64,000 bases of DNA from Hyphomicrobiales bacterium (GTDB lineage Bacteria; Pseudomonadota; Alphaproteobacteria; Rhizobiales; Phreatobacteraceae). The stretch spans positions 124,001 through 188,000 of the forward strand of contig JAFKKV010000019.1 in NCBI GenBank assembly GCA_017304475.1. The letters run 5' to 3'. The notes under the pieces were generated by a model. That model did no database searches. It worked only from the letters and a program-made list of their open reading frames with translations, and had not been told where the DNA came from. Positions 27,333 to 37,002 of the stretch are shown here, in pieces. Positions within the stretch are counted from its first letter, which is position 1. Each line of letters begins with the position of its first letter. The translations under genes and the position numbers were made by a program.

Positions 27333-28694
27333 GTGACCGATATTTCGCCCGCACAGAGCCAGACCCTTTCTCCCTCCAACAGCCTTTCTAAGACCAACGG
27401 CTTTTCCTCGTCCGACAGCCTTTCCTTCGATCGCCAGATCGATCCCGCCACCGCCAGGTTGCACGCCGCGGTCTGCACCGATGAGCCAGCCGCGCCGGCC
27501 GCCCGACGCTCGAGCCTCGGCGGCAAGATCGCCGCCGGCCTGATGGTCGCCGCCGTCGTGGCCACGGGTGTCGCGGTGTTCGGCACGCCGAGCCAGAAGG
27601 CGCGCGCCCAGGACTCACAGGCGACCGCGGCGCCAGCCATGCCGGTATCGGTCGCAACCGTCGAACCGCGCGATGCCATTGCCTGGGATGAGTTCTCCGG
27701 CCGGCTCGAGGCGGTGGAGCGGGTGGATGTCCGCTCGCGGGTCGCCGGCGCCGTCCAGTCCGTGCATTTCCGCGAGGGTGCGCTGGTCCGGCAGGGCGAT
27801 CTCCTGATCACCATCGACCCGGCGCCCTATGCGGCCGAAGTCGATCGCGCCGAGGCCCAGGTCACCGCGGCGGAGGCCCGCGTGGCGCTGGCCAAGAACG
27901 AATTGGCGCGTGGCCAGCAATTGCTCGATTCCCGCGTGGTTTCGGTACGCGATCTCGACCAGCGCACCAATGCCCATCGCGAGGGTGAGGCCAATCTGCG
28001 CGCCGCCCAGGCGGCCCTGCAATCGGCCCGCCTCAACCTGAGCTACACGGAAGTGCGCGCGCCGGTCGCCGGCCGCGTCGGGCGGCTGGAAATCACCATC
28101 GGCAACCTGGTCGCCGCCGGCCCCGGCGCGCCCATGCTGACGACGCTGGTCTCGGTCAACCCGATCTATGCGAGCTTCAACGCCGACGAGCAGGCGGTTG
28201 CCCGCGCCCTCAACTCGCTCGGCGCCGGCGCCAATGTGACCGCTCAGCTCGACCGTATCCCGGTCGAGATGTTCACCGCGACACGGGCGAGCGAACGGGT
28301 GCGCGGCCGGCTGCAGCTGGTCGACAACCAGGTCGACGCCCGCACCGGCACGGTGCGCATGCGCGCCGTCTTCGACAATCCCGACGGCGCCCTCATGCCC
28401 GGCCAGTTCGCCAGGCTGCGCATGGGCCAGGCCCGTTCCGAGCCGGCCTTGCTGATCTCGGAGCGCGCCATCGGCACCGACCAGGACAAGAAGTTCGTCT
28501 TCGTGGTCGATGCCGACAACAAGGCGACCTATCGCGAGGTGGTGCTGGGCACGCTGACGGACGGCCTGCGCTCGGTCACCAGCGGGCTCAAGCCCGGCGA
28601 GCGCATCGTCGTGAACGGCCTGCAGCGCATTCGCCCCGGCGACCGCGTGGCGCCCGAGCCGGTCGCCATGGATGCGCGCGTCGCCCAGCGCTGA
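27333..28694 (+). CDS. RND efflux periplasmic adaptor (membrane fusion protein), MexE-like
   Basis: Links the inner-membrane RND pump to an outer-membrane channel. There is no suitable ATG; GTG 27333 has CGGGAG 6 bases upstream and gives 453 residues. A Ser-rich cytoplasmic tail of about 65 residues, unusual for the family, precedes the anchor helix (AAGLMVAAVVATGVAVFG). The lipoyl half-motifs (VDVRSRVAGAVQSVHFREG and LSYTEVRAPVAGRVG), the coiled-coil hairpin between them, and the beta-barrel with the GQFARLRMG stretch follow. The RND gene begins 100 bases downstream. Confidence 0.9.
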   Translation: MTDISPAQSQTLSPSNSLSKTNGFSSSDSLSFDRQIDPATARLHAAVCTDEPAAPAARRSSLGGKIAAGLMVAAVVATGVAVFGTPSQKARAQDSQATAAPAMPVSVATVEPRDAIAWDEFSGRLEAVERVDVRSRVAGAVQSVHFREGALVRQGDLLITIDPAPYAAEVDRAEAQVTAAEARVALAKNELARGQQLLDSRVVSVRDLDQRTNAHREGEANLRAAQAALQSARLNLSYTEVRAPVAGRVGRLEITIGNLVAAGPGAPMLTTLVSVNPIYASFNADEQAVARALNSLGAGANVTAQLDRIPVEMFTATRASERVRGRLQLVDNQVDARTGTVRMRAVFDNPDGALMPGQFARLRMGQARSEPALLISERAIGTDQDKKFVFVVDADNKATYREVVLGTLTDGLRSVTSGLKPGERIVVNGLQRIRPGDRVAPEPVAMDARVAQR

Positions 28695-28794
28695 CCTCCT
28701 GCCAGCAGAACCCCTGGCCAGCCTTCGGGCCGGCCGCCTCGCGGCCATCCGGCTGACGAGCTGACTTTTCTGATCCCCTTCGCGGGAGGACGCC

Positions 28795-31700
28795 ATGAAT
28801 CTGTCCAAATTTTTCATCGACCGCCCGATCTTCGCCGGCGTCCTGTCGATCCTCATCTTCCTCGCCGGCTTGATGGCGCTCCGGGTCATGCCGATCTCCG
28901 AATATCCGGAAGTGGCGCCGCCTTCGGTCGTCGTCCGCGCGCAATATCCCGGCGCCAATCCCAGGGTCATCGCCGAGACCGTGGCGACCCCGATCGAAGA
29001 AGCCATCAACGGCGTCGAGGGCATGCTCTACATGTCCAGCCAGGCGACCACCGACGGCCTGATGACGCTGACCGTCACCTTCCGCCTCGGCGCCGACCCG
29101 GACAAGGCCCAGCAGCTCATCCAGAACCGGGTCTCGCAGGCCGAGCCGCGCTTGCCTGAGGAGGTCCGCCGTCTCGGCGTCACCACGGTCAAGAGCTCGC
29201 CCGATCTCACCATGGTCGTGCATCTCCTGTCGCCGAACGACCGCTACGACATGACCTATCTGCGCAATTACGCCATTCTCAACATCAAGGACCGGCTGGC
29301 GCGCATCAACGGCGTCGGCCAGGTCCAGCTGTTCGGCGGCGGCGACTATTCCATGCGCGTCTGGCTCGACCCGCAAAAGGTCGCCGAGCGCGGCCTGTCG
29401 GCCGGCGACGTGGTGCGCGAGATCCGCGCCCAGAACGTCCAGGCCGCCGCCGGCGTGGTCGGCGCCGCGCCGAGCCTGCCCGGCCTCGACCTGCAGCTCT
29501 CGATCAACGCCCAGGGGCGGCTCGCGACCGAGGAAGAGTTCGGCGACATCATCGTCAAGACCGGCGCCAATGGCGACGTCACCCGGCTGCGCGACATCGC
29601 CCGGCTCGAGCTCGGCGCTTCCGAATATGCGCTGCGTTCGCTGCTCGACAACAAGGCGGCGGTGGGCATCGGCATTTTCCAGGCGCCGGGCTCCAACGCC
29701 CTGCAGATCTCCGACGACGTGCGCAACACGATGGCCGAGATCAAGCGCCTCATGCCCGACGGCGTCGACTTCCGCATCGCCTATGACCCGACCCAGTTCG
29801 TCCGGGCCTCGATCGACGCCGTCATCCACACCTTGCTCGAGGCGGTGCTGCTGGTGGTCCTGGTGGTGATCCTGTTCCTGCAGACCTGGCGGGCCTCGAT
29901 CATCCCGTTGATCGCCGTGCCGGTCTCGATCATCGGCACCTTCGCGGTGATGTATGTCTTCGGCTTCTCGATCAATGCGCTGACCCTGTTCGGCCTGGTC
30001 CTGGCGATCGGCATCGTCGTCGACGACGCCATCGTCGTGGTCGAGAATGTCGAGCGCAATATCGAGGAAGGCCTCTCCCCGCGGGAGGCCACCTACCGGG
30101 CCATGCGCGAGGTCTCCGGCCCGATCATCGCGATTGCCCTGGTCCTCGTCGCGGTATTCGTGCCGCTCGCCTTCATCACCGGCCTGACCGGCCAGTTCTA
30201 CAAGCAGTTCGCGCTGACCATCGCGATCTCCACCGTCATCTCGGCGATCAATTCGCTCACCCTGTCGCCGGCGCTCGCCGCCCTGCTGCTGAAGGGCCAC
30301 GACGCGCCCAAGGACCGCCTGACCCGGGCGCTCGAATTCGTCTTCGGCTGGCTGTTCCGCGGCTTCAACCGGGTTTTCGCCCGCGGCTCGACCGCCTATA
30401 GCGGCGGCGTGCGCCGGATCGTCTCGCGCAAGGCGGTCATGATGGTCTTCTACCTCATCATGGTGGGCATGACCTTCGTGCTGTTCCGCGCCGTACCGGG
30501 CGGTTTCGTGCCCAGCCAGGACAAGCAATATCTGGTCGGCTTCGCCCAGCTGCCCGACGGCGCCACCCTCGACCGCACGGAGGAGGTGATCCGCCGGATG
30601 AGCGAGATCGCCATGAAGCAGCCGGGTGTCGAAAGCACGCTCGCCTTCCCCGGCCTGTCGATCAACGGTTTCACCAACTCGTCGAATTCCGGCATCGTCT
30701 TCGTCATGCTGAAGCCCTTCGAGGAGCGGCGCACGCCCGACCTCGCAGGCGGTGCCATCGCCATGCAGCTGAACGGCAAGTTCGCCGCCATCCAGGAGGC
30801 CTTCATCGCCATGTTCCCGCCGCCGCCGGTGGCGGGGCTCGGCACGATCGGCGGCTTCAAGCTGCAGATCGAGGATCGCGCCGGCCTCGGCTATGCCGCG
30901 CTCGACGAGGCGACCAAGGCCTTCCTCGCCAAGGCCCGGGCCGCGCCGGAACTGGCAGGACTGTTCTCGTCGTTCCAGATCAACGTGCCGCAGCTCTATG
31001 CCGATATCGACCGCACCAAGATCCGCCAGCTCGGCGTCGGCCTGACCGACGTGTTCGACACCATGCAGATCTATCTCGGCTCGCTCTACGTCAACGACTT
31101 CAACCGCTTCGGCCGCACCTATTCGGTGCGGGTCCAGGCCGACGCGCAATATCGCGCGCGGGCCGACGATGTCGGGCAGCTGCAGGTCCGCTCCGGCAAC
31201 GGCCAGATGATCCCGCTCGCCGCGGTGCTCAAGGTCAATGCCAGCGCCGGCCCGGAACGCGCCATGCGCTACAATGGCTTCACCACCGCCGACATCAATG
31301 GCGGCGCGGCGCCGGGCTATTCCACGGGCGAGGCCCAGGCGGTGGTCCAGCGCATCGCCCAGGAAACGCTGCCGCGTGGCATCAGCTTCGAATGGACCGA
31401 CCTGACCTATCAGGAGATCCTGGCCGGCAATTCCGCCTTCCTGGTGTTCCCGCTGGCGATCTTCCTGGTCTTCCTGGTGCTCGCCGCCCAGTATGAAAGC
31501 CTGACGCTGCCGCTCTCGATCATCATGATCGTGCCGATGGGCCTGCTCGCCGCCATGACCGGCGTCTGGCTGACCGGTGGCGACAACAACGTCTTCACCC
31601 AGATCGGCCTGATCGTGCTGGTCGGACTGTCGGCGAAGAACGCCATCCTGATCGTCGAATTCGCCAGGGAACTGGAATTCGGCGGCCGCACGCCGGTCCA

Positions 31701-31980
31701 GGCGGCGATCGAGGCGAGCCGGCTTCGGCTCCGGCCGATCCTGATGACCTCGCTCGCCTTCGTCATGGGCGTGCTGCCCTTGGTCACCTCGACCGGCGCC
31801 GGCGCGGAAATGCGCCACGCCATGGGTGTCGCGGTGTTCGCCGGCATGCTCGGCGTCACCTTGTTCGGCTTGTTCCTGACGCCGGTCTTCTACGTGCTGC
31901 TGCGCGGCCTGACCGGCAATCGCAAGCTCAAGCTGCATGGCGAGGTGCCCCACGCGGCCGCCGACGCCAGCGCCGCCTGA
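28795..31980 (+). CDS. RND multidrug efflux permease, MexF/AcrB-like
   Basis: A 1061-residue inner-membrane proton/drug antiporter of the HAE1 class. It opens with MNLSKFFIDRPIFAGVL, has a helix 4 with the proton-relay pair Asp410-Asp411 in GIVVDDAIVVVENVERN, two large periplasmic loops, and the SAKNAILIVEFARE motif in the C-half. GGGAGG lies 6 bases before the ATG. Its closest general likeness is MexF. No outer-membrane factor gene follows: after the stop come repeat sequences and then the opposing RND operon, so it must share a TolC/OprM-type channel encoded elsewhere. Confidence 0.95.
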   Translation: MNLSKFFIDRPIFAGVLSILIFLAGLMALRVMPISEYPEVAPPSVVVRAQYPGANPRVIAETVATPIEEAINGVEGMLYMSSQATTDGLMTLTVTFRLGADPDKAQQLIQNRVSQAEPRLPEEVRRLGVTTVKSSPDLTMVVHLLSPNDRYDMTYLRNYAILNIKDRLARINGVGQVQLFGGGDYSMRVWLDPQKVAERGLSAGDVVREIRAQNVQAAAGVVGAAPSLPGLDLQLSINAQGRLATEEEFGDIIVKTGANGDVTRLRDIARLELGASEYALRSLLDNKAAVGIGIFQAPGSNALQISDDVRNTMAEIKRLMPDGVDFRIAYDPTQFVRASIDAVIHTLLEAVLLVVLVVILFLQTWRASIIPLIAVPVSIIGTFAVMYVFGFSINALTLFGLVLAIGIVVDDAIVVVENVERNIEEGLSPREATYRAMREVSGPIIAIALVLVAVFVPLAFITGLTGQFYKQFALTIAISTVISAINSLTLSPALAALLLKGHDAPKDRLTRALEFVFGWLFRGFNRVFARGSTAYSGGVRRIVSRKAVMMVFYLIMVGMTFVLFRAVPGGFVPSQDKQYLVGFAQLPDGATLDRTEEVIRRMSEIAMKQPGVESTLAFPGLSINGFTNSSNSGIVFVMLKPFEERRTPDLAGGAIAMQLNGKFAAIQEAFIAMFPPPPVAGLGTIGGFKLQIEDRAGLGYAALDEATKAFLAKARAAPELAGLFSSFQINVPQLYADIDRTKIRQLGVGLTDVFDTMQIYLGSLYVNDFNRFGRTYSVRVQADAQYRARADDVGQLQVRSGNGQMIPLAAVLKVNASAGPERAMRYNGFTTADINGGAAPGYSTGEAQAVVQRIAQETLPRGISFEWTDLTYQEILAGNSAFLVFPLAIFLVFLVLAAQYESLTLPLSIIMIVPMGLLAAMTGVWLTGGDNNVFTQIGLIVLVGLSAKNAILIVEFARELEFGGRTPVQAAIEASRLRLRPILMTSLAFVMGVLPLVTSTGAGAEMRHAMGVAVFAGMLGVTLFGLFLTPVFYVLLRGLTGNRKLKLHGEVPHAAADASAA

Positions 31981-32055
31981 GCCGGAACGGCGAGGCCATT
32001 CAAGAACTTGGAGCGCGCCGCCGATTCATTGTCGGAGGTGCGCTCCGAACCCGAC

Positions 32056-32250
32056 CACCTCCCGGAACCCCTGCCGAGCGCAGTGAGGGGAAGGGGGTTC
32101 GGGGGCGGCCAGAACGACCGATGCCCGCCTCATCGGTCGTGAAAGCCCGCAGGCGACGAAACCGGCGCGAGTGGTTTTGCCACCCGTCGATCTCGTCTCC
32201 CGCAACTCCCGGGCCCCTTTCCCTCACTGCGCTCGGTTTGGGAAGGGGCG
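32056..32250. repeat. Family II long inverted repeat, diverged copy
   Basis: A 16-bp perfect inverted pair CCGAGCGCAGTGAGGG (32074-32089) and its complement (32221-32236), flanked by GGGGAAGGGGGTTC on the left and CCCCTTTCCC-type sequence on the right, like the family II copies at 37361 and 55770. Confidence 0.7.
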
Positions 32251-32282
32251 AATGGGGATGAAGCGTAAAGCGCAGCGAAATC

Positions 32283-32446
32283 AACCCTCTCCCAAAGGGA
32301 GAGGGTGGCAGCGTCAGCTGCCGGGTGAGGGGTCGTCCATGTCCGGATGGGGCGGCATGCGGCGCGAGCGTCAGCTGCGGTCCCGAGAGGTTACGCCCCT
32401 CACCCGGCGCCTGACGGCGCCACCCTCTCCCTTTGGGAGAGGGTTT
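32283..32446. repeat. Family I palindromic repeat, copy 2
   Basis: Left arm: outer hairpin CCCTCTCCC-AAA-GGGAGAGGG, inner hairpin GGCAGC/GCTGCC, then GGGTGAGGGG. Right arm: CCCCTCACCC, inner hairpin GGCGCC/GGCGCC, outer hairpin. Nearly identical to copy 3. Confidence 0.85.
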
Positions 32447-32506
32447 GCGCAACGCCATTCGCATCATGCCCACTTCGCCACTCGCCATTCGCCGCGGGCC
32501 ACTCCC

Positions 32507-35500
32507 TTACTCCGCCGGATGGACCTGCGCACCCGGCGCCACCGCCGTCCCATGCTCCCTCACGCCGTTCAGCCAATCATTGAACCGGTCGAGATAGAGA
32601 TAGACCACGGGCGTCGTGAACAGCGTCAGGAGCTGGCTCAACAGCAGCCCGCCCACCATCGTATAGCCGAGCGGCTGGCGCAGTTCCGAGCCGGTGCCGT
32701 GGCCGAGCATCAGGGGCAAGGCGCCGAGCAGGGCGGCCATGGTGGTCATCATGATCGGCCGGAACCGCATCAGGCAGGCCTGGCGGATCGACTCAGTCGG
32801 CGACAGGCCCTGCTCGCGTTCGGCATGGATGGCGAAATCGACCATCATGATGCCGTTCTTCTTGACGATGCCGATCAGCAGGATGACGCCGATCATGGCG
32901 ATCACCGACAGGTCGAAATGGAAGGCCATCAGCATCAGGAGCGCGCCGACGCCCGCCGACGGCAAGGTCGACAGGATGGTCAGCGGGTGGATGTAGCTCT
33001 CGTAGAGCACGCCGAGAATGATGTAGACGGCGATGAGCGCCGCCAGCACCAGATAGGGCTCGCTGGCGAGCGAGGCCTGGAAGGCTTGCGCCGTCCCCTG
33101 GAAACTCCCTGAGATCGAGGCCGGCATGCCGATCTCGGCCGCCGCCTTGTCGACCGCCTCGACCGCCTGGCCGAGCGCTGCTCCGGGCGCCAGGTTGAAC
33201 GACAACGTCACCGCCGGGAACTGACCCTGGTGATTGATCGACAGATAGGTCACGCCGCCGGTGTCGAACTTGGCGAAGGTCGACAAGGGTACCTGTTGTC
33301 CGGTGATCGGCGACTTCACATAGAGCTTGTTCAGCGTGTCGGGATCGCCGACCAGCGAGGGATCCACCTCGAGCACCACGTGATAGGCGTTGAGCTGCGT
33401 GAAATATTGGGTCACCTGGCGCTGGCCGAAAGCGTCGTAGAGCGTCTGGTCGATCAGCGCCGGCTGAATGCCGAAACGCGCTGCCTGGTCGCGGTCGATC
33501 TTCAGGCTCAGCATGGTGCCGCTGGCCTGCTGGTCGGAGGCGACCCCGCGCAATTGCGGCAGTGCCTGCATCTTCGCGAGCAACCGCGGCGCCCATTGGT
33601 TGAGCTCGGCGAGATCGGCGTCGCGCAGGGTATATTGATACTGGGTGCGCGACAGCCGGCCGCCGATATTCAGGTCCTGGGCCGCCTGCAGGAACAGCGC
33701 CGCGCCCTGCACCTTGGCGAGCTGCGGCCTGAGCCGGGTGATGATCTCGTCGGCGGTCGCCTGGCGCTCGTCGCGTGGCTTCAGGCTGATGAACACGATG
33801 CCGGTATTGGTGCTGCGCGTGCCGCCGACGGACGCCGCCCAGCTGGCGATGTCCGGATCGCGCGCGACCACATCGGTCAGCGCATGGGTCAGCCTCGCCA
33901 TCTCGGTCGCCGAGACATCCTGGCCGGCCTCGGCGAAACCGACGATGACGCCGGTGTCCTGCTGCGGAAAGAAGCCCTTGGGCACCATCACATAGAGACC
34001 GATGGTGGCGGCGATGGTGGCGCCGAACACCGCGAGCGTCAGGCCGCGATGGCGCAGCACGATGTCGAGACCGTCGGCATAACGCGCCAGCATCCAGTCG
34101 AAGCCGCGCTCGGTCACCTGGTAGAAGCGGCCGTGGCGGGTCTCCTTCTCGCTGCGCATGAAGCGCGAGCACATCATCGGCGTCAGCGTCAGCGAGACCA
34201 CGCCCGAGACCAGGATGGTCATGGTCACCACGATGGCGAATTCGCGGAACAGCCGGCCGACAATGCCGCCCATCAGCAGAAGCGGAATGAACACCGCCAC
34301 CAGCGAAATGCTGATCGACAGGATGGTGAAGCCGATCTCGCCGGCGCCCTTATAGGCCGCCTCCATCGGAGGGAGCCCCTCCTCGATATGGCGGTGAATG
34401 TTCTCCAGCATGACGATGGCGTCGTCGACGACGAAGCCGACGGCGATCGACAGGCCCATCAGCGACAGGTTGTCGAGGCTGTAGCCCATGACATACATCA
34501 GCGCCGCCGTGCCGAGCAGCGCGAGCGGCACCGTGACCGCCGGAATGATGGTCGCCCACAGGCTCCTGAGGAACAGGAAGATCACCATCACGACCAGCGC
34601 GATGGTCAGGATCAAGGTGAACTGCACGTCGTGGACAGAAGCCTGGATCGTCTGGGTGCGGTCGACGATGGTCTGGATCTTGATGGTCGGCGGGATCGCC
34701 GCGCGGATCTGCGGCAGCGCCGCCTGGATCGCCTGCACCGTCTCGACGACATTGGCGCTCGGCTGCTTGTAGATGATCAGGAGAATGCCCGGCTTGCCGT
34801 TCTGCCAGGCCGACAGCGTCTGGTCTTCCGGCCCGTCAATGGCCCGGCCGACGTCGCGCACGCGCACCGGCGCGCCGTTGTGATAGCCGACGATGATGTC
34901 GTTCCAGGGCGCGGCGCTGGTCAGCTGGTCGTTGTCATAGATGGTGAAATTGCGGGTCGTACCGTTGAGCGAGCCCTTGGGCGCATTGACCGTGGCATTG
35001 CCGATGACGCCGGCGACATCCTCCATGCCGATGCCGAGCGCGGCGAGCTTGGCCGGATCGACCTGGACGCGCACCGCCGGCTTCTGCTGGCCGCCAATGG
35101 TCACCAGGCCGACGCCGGGGATCTGCGACAGCTGCTGCGACAGCACGTTCTCGGCGAAGTCGTCGACCGTCGTCAGCGGCAGGGCGTCGGAATTGGCCGC
35201 CAGCACCAGGATCGGCGAATCCGCCGGATTGACCTTCCGAATGGTCGGGTTGTTCGGCAGGTTTTTCGGCAATTGGCCGCCAGCCGCCGAAATCGCTGTC
35301 TGGATGTCCTGCGCGGCGCCGTCGATATTGCGGTTGAGATCGAACTGAATGGTGATCGCCGTGCTGCCAAGGCTGCTCGACGAGGTCATCTGGGTGACCC
35401 CTGCAATCTGGGCGAACTGGCGCTCCAGCGGCGAGGCGACGGAAGAGGCCATGGTCTCGGGACTGGCGCCGGGCAGCGACGCCGACACCTGGATGGTCGG

Positions 35501-35626
35501 GAAATCGATCTGCGGCAGCGGCGCCACCGGCAGGATGGGATAGGCGACGAGGCCGACCAGGAAGATGCCGATCATGATCAGCGAGGTCGCCACCGGCCGC
35601 CGGATGAAGGGGGCTGAAATGTTCAT
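32507..35626 (-). CDS. RND efflux permease, MdtC/MuxC-like
   Basis: A 1039-residue RND antiporter, distinct from the MexF-like one. Start MNISAPFIRRPVATSL, proton-relay Asp401-Asp402 in VGFVVDDAIVMLENIHRH, GIVKKNGIMMVDFAIHAE in the C-half and AEREQGLSPTESIRQAC after it, all as in MdtB/MdtC proteins. MdtBC pumps need two RND subunits; only one is encoded here, so it may act as a homotrimer. Its ATG overlaps the adaptor stop codon (ATGA, 35626-35623), showing translational coupling. Confidence 0.94.
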   Translation of the reverse strand: MNISAPFIRRPVATSLIMIGIFLVGLVAYPILPVAPLPQIDFPTIQVSASLPGASPETMASSVASPLERQFAQIAGVTQMTSSSSLGSTAITIQFDLNRNIDGAAQDIQTAISAAGGQLPKNLPNNPTIRKVNPADSPILVLAANSDALPLTTVDDFAENVLSQQLSQIPGVGLVTIGGQQKPAVRVQVDPAKLAALGIGMEDVAGVIGNATVNAPKGSLNGTTRNFTIYDNDQLTSAAPWNDIIVGYHNGAPVRVRDVGRAIDGPEDQTLSAWQNGKPGILLIIYKQPSANVVETVQAIQAALPQIRAAIPPTIKIQTIVDRTQTIQASVHDVQFTLILTIALVVMVIFLFLRSLWATIIPAVTVPLALLGTAALMYVMGYSLDNLSLMGLSIAVGFVVDDAIVMLENIHRHIEEGLPPMEAAYKGAGEIGFTILSISISLVAVFIPLLLMGGIVGRLFREFAIVVTMTILVSGVVSLTLTPMMCSRFMRSEKETRHGRFYQVTERGFDWMLARYADGLDIVLRHRGLTLAVFGATIAATIGLYVMVPKGFFPQQDTGVIVGFAEAGQDVSATEMARLTHALTDVVARDPDIASWAASVGGTRSTNTGIVFISLKPRDERQATADEIITRLRPQLAKVQGAALFLQAAQDLNIGGRLSRTQYQYTLRDADLAELNQWAPRLLAKMQALPQLRGVASDQQASGTMLSLKIDRDQAARFGIQPALIDQTLYDAFGQRQVTQYFTQLNAYHVVLEVDPSLVGDPDTLNKLYVKSPITGQQVPLSTFAKFDTGGVTYLSINHQGQFPAVTLSFNLAPGAALGQAVEAVDKAAAEIGMPASISGSFQGTAQAFQASLASEPYLVLAALIAVYIILGVLYESYIHPLTILSTLPSAGVGALLMLMAFHFDLSVIAMIGVILLIGIVKKNGIMMVDFAIHAEREQGLSPTESIRQACLMRFRPIMMTTMAALLGALPLMLGHGTGSELRQPLGYTMVGGLLLSQLLTLFTTPVVYLYLDRFNDWLNGVREHGTAVAPGAQVHPAE

Positions 35627-37002
35627 GGCTGCGTCCTCTGGCTGGCCGTCGCGGCCTCGGCCGGGGCCGTGCCCGCAGCCGCGCCGCCGCCGGCCTCCAC
35701 CGCCACCAGCGCGCCCGGCTGCAACCGGTACTGGCCACCGGTGACGACCCTTTCACCGGCCGCCAGGCCCTGCCTGACCACGGCGAGGCCGTCCTGGTCC
35801 TGGCCGACCGCGAGCGTGCGCATGTCGACGGTCGCGTCCGGCTTGACCACATAGGCGTAGAAGCCGGCCGGGCCGCGCTCGATCGCCGCCGAAGGCACGG
35901 TCACGACGCCGTGCTCGGTGCGCAGCAGGAGCCGGACATTGACGAACTGGCCGGGCCAGAGCTTGTTCTGCGGGTTCGGAAAGGTCGCCTTCAGCCGCAT
36001 CGTGCCGGTCGCCTGGTCGATCTCGTTGTCGATCAGCAGCACGGTGCCGCGGTCGAGCACGCCGGTGCCGTCGCGCGCCAGGGCGGCGACCTCGACCGGC
36101 CCGGCCGCCATGGCGGCGGCGACCTCCGGCCGGTCCTCTTCGGGCAGCGTGAAGACGATCGAGATCGGCTGCATCTGGGTCACCACCACGATGCCGCCGG
36201 TGTCGCTCGCATGGACGATATTGCCGGCATCGACCAGGCGGATGCCGGCGACGCCGTCGATCGGCGAGGCGATGGTGGTGTAGTCGAGCTGCACCTTGGC
36301 GGCGTCGATGGCGCCCTGGTCGACACGAATGGTCGCCTCCAGCTGCGCCACCAGGGCGCGCTGGGTATCGAGCTGCTGGCGCGTGCCGAAATTGTTCTTG
36401 GCGAGATCGGTATAGCGCTGCAGGTCGAGCTTGGCATTGCCGAGCTGGGCTTCGTCCTGGACCTTCTTGGCCACCGCCTGGTCGAAGGCTGCCTGATAGG
36501 GCCTGGGATCGATCTGGGCGATCAGCTCGCCGCGCTTGATCTGCTGGCCCTCGGTGAAGGCCACCGTCTGCAGCTGGCCGTCGACGCGGGCCTTGATGGT
36601 CACCGTGTTGAACGCCTGGACCGTGCCGAGGCCACGAAAATAGACGGGAACGTCGCCCGTGACCGCGGTCGCGGCCTCGACCGGAATGCTCGCCACGACG
36701 GCCGCCGCCGGTGGCGGAGCCTTGGCCTTCGACCACCAGGACCAGCCGGCATAGCCACCGCCCGCCGCCAGCAGAATGATCACGCCGGCCAGCGCCCGGC
36801 CGGCCTTGCTCCGGCGCGCGGGCTTGCCCGGCCGTGCCGCCGGTTCGTCGCGGCGGCCCGGCGTCGCCTTGGCCTCGGTGGGAAGTGGACGGGCCTGATG
36901 CGCGGTCGGCCGGTCCTCCGCGGGTCCGGGATCGCTCTGGTCCAGATCGGTGTCGGGAGCCGACAGCAGGGCGCTGGCCGGCCGGTCGTTTGAAAATGCC
37001 AT
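35623..37002 (-). CDS. RND efflux periplasmic adaptor, MdtA-like
   Basis: A 459-residue membrane fusion protein. A Pro/Arg-rich cytoplasmic tail of about 70 residues precedes the anchor helix (ALAGVIILLAAGGGYAGW). Lipoyl half-motifs (TIKARVDGQLQTVAFTEGQ and LDYTTIASPIDGVAGI) flank a coiled coil, and the barrel follows (LWPGQFVNVRLLL). It ends in an Ala/Thr-rich tail after GALVAVEAGG. ATG 37002 (MAFSNDRP) is taken as the start; the open frame runs on upstream but is not protein-like. First gene of the MdtAC-like pair. Confidence 0.92.
   Translation of the reverse strand: MAFSNDRPASALLSAPDTDLDQSDPGPAEDRPTAHQARPLPTEAKATPGRRDEPAARPGKPARRSKAGRALAGVIILLAAGGGYAGWSWWSKAKAPPPAAAVVASIPVEAATAVTGDVPVYFRGLGTVQAFNTVTIKARVDGQLQTVAFTEGQQIKRGELIAQIDPRPYQAAFDQAVAKKVQDEAQLGNAKLDLQRYTDLAKNNFGTRQQLDTQRALVAQLEATIRVDQGAIDAAKVQLDYTTIASPIDGVAGIRLVDAGNIVHASDTGGIVVVTQMQPISIVFTLPEEDRPEVAAAMAAGPVEVAALARDGTGVLDRGTVLLIDNEIDQATGTMRLKATFPNPQNKLWPGQFVNVRLLLRTEHGVVTVPSAAIERGPAGFYAYVVKPDATVDMRTLAVGQDQDGLAVVRQGLAAGERVVTGGQYRLQPGALVAVEAGGGAAAGTAPAEAATASQRTQP

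Larger units (their letters stand above)
31981..32506. other. Repeat-filled gap between two convergent RND operons
   Basis: It holds a family II-like element (32056-32250) directly followed by a family I element (32283-32446). No gene is visible. Two different repeat families side by side at a convergent junction fit a role in ending transcription from both pumps. Confidence 0.75.

Noticed and set aside
28588..31953. A 1121-codon open frame on the minus strand opposite the MexF-like gene
   Set aside because: It is the antisense shadow of the RND gene. Its composition is His/Asp/Glu/Arg-rich with no fold or motif, as expected from a GC-rich gene read backwards, and it runs through the adaptor end as well.
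33230..35617. A 795-codon plus-strand frame opposite the MdtC-like gene
   Set aside because: Antisense shadow; rich in Arg, His and Asp with no recognisable domain, while the minus strand encodes a complete RND protein.
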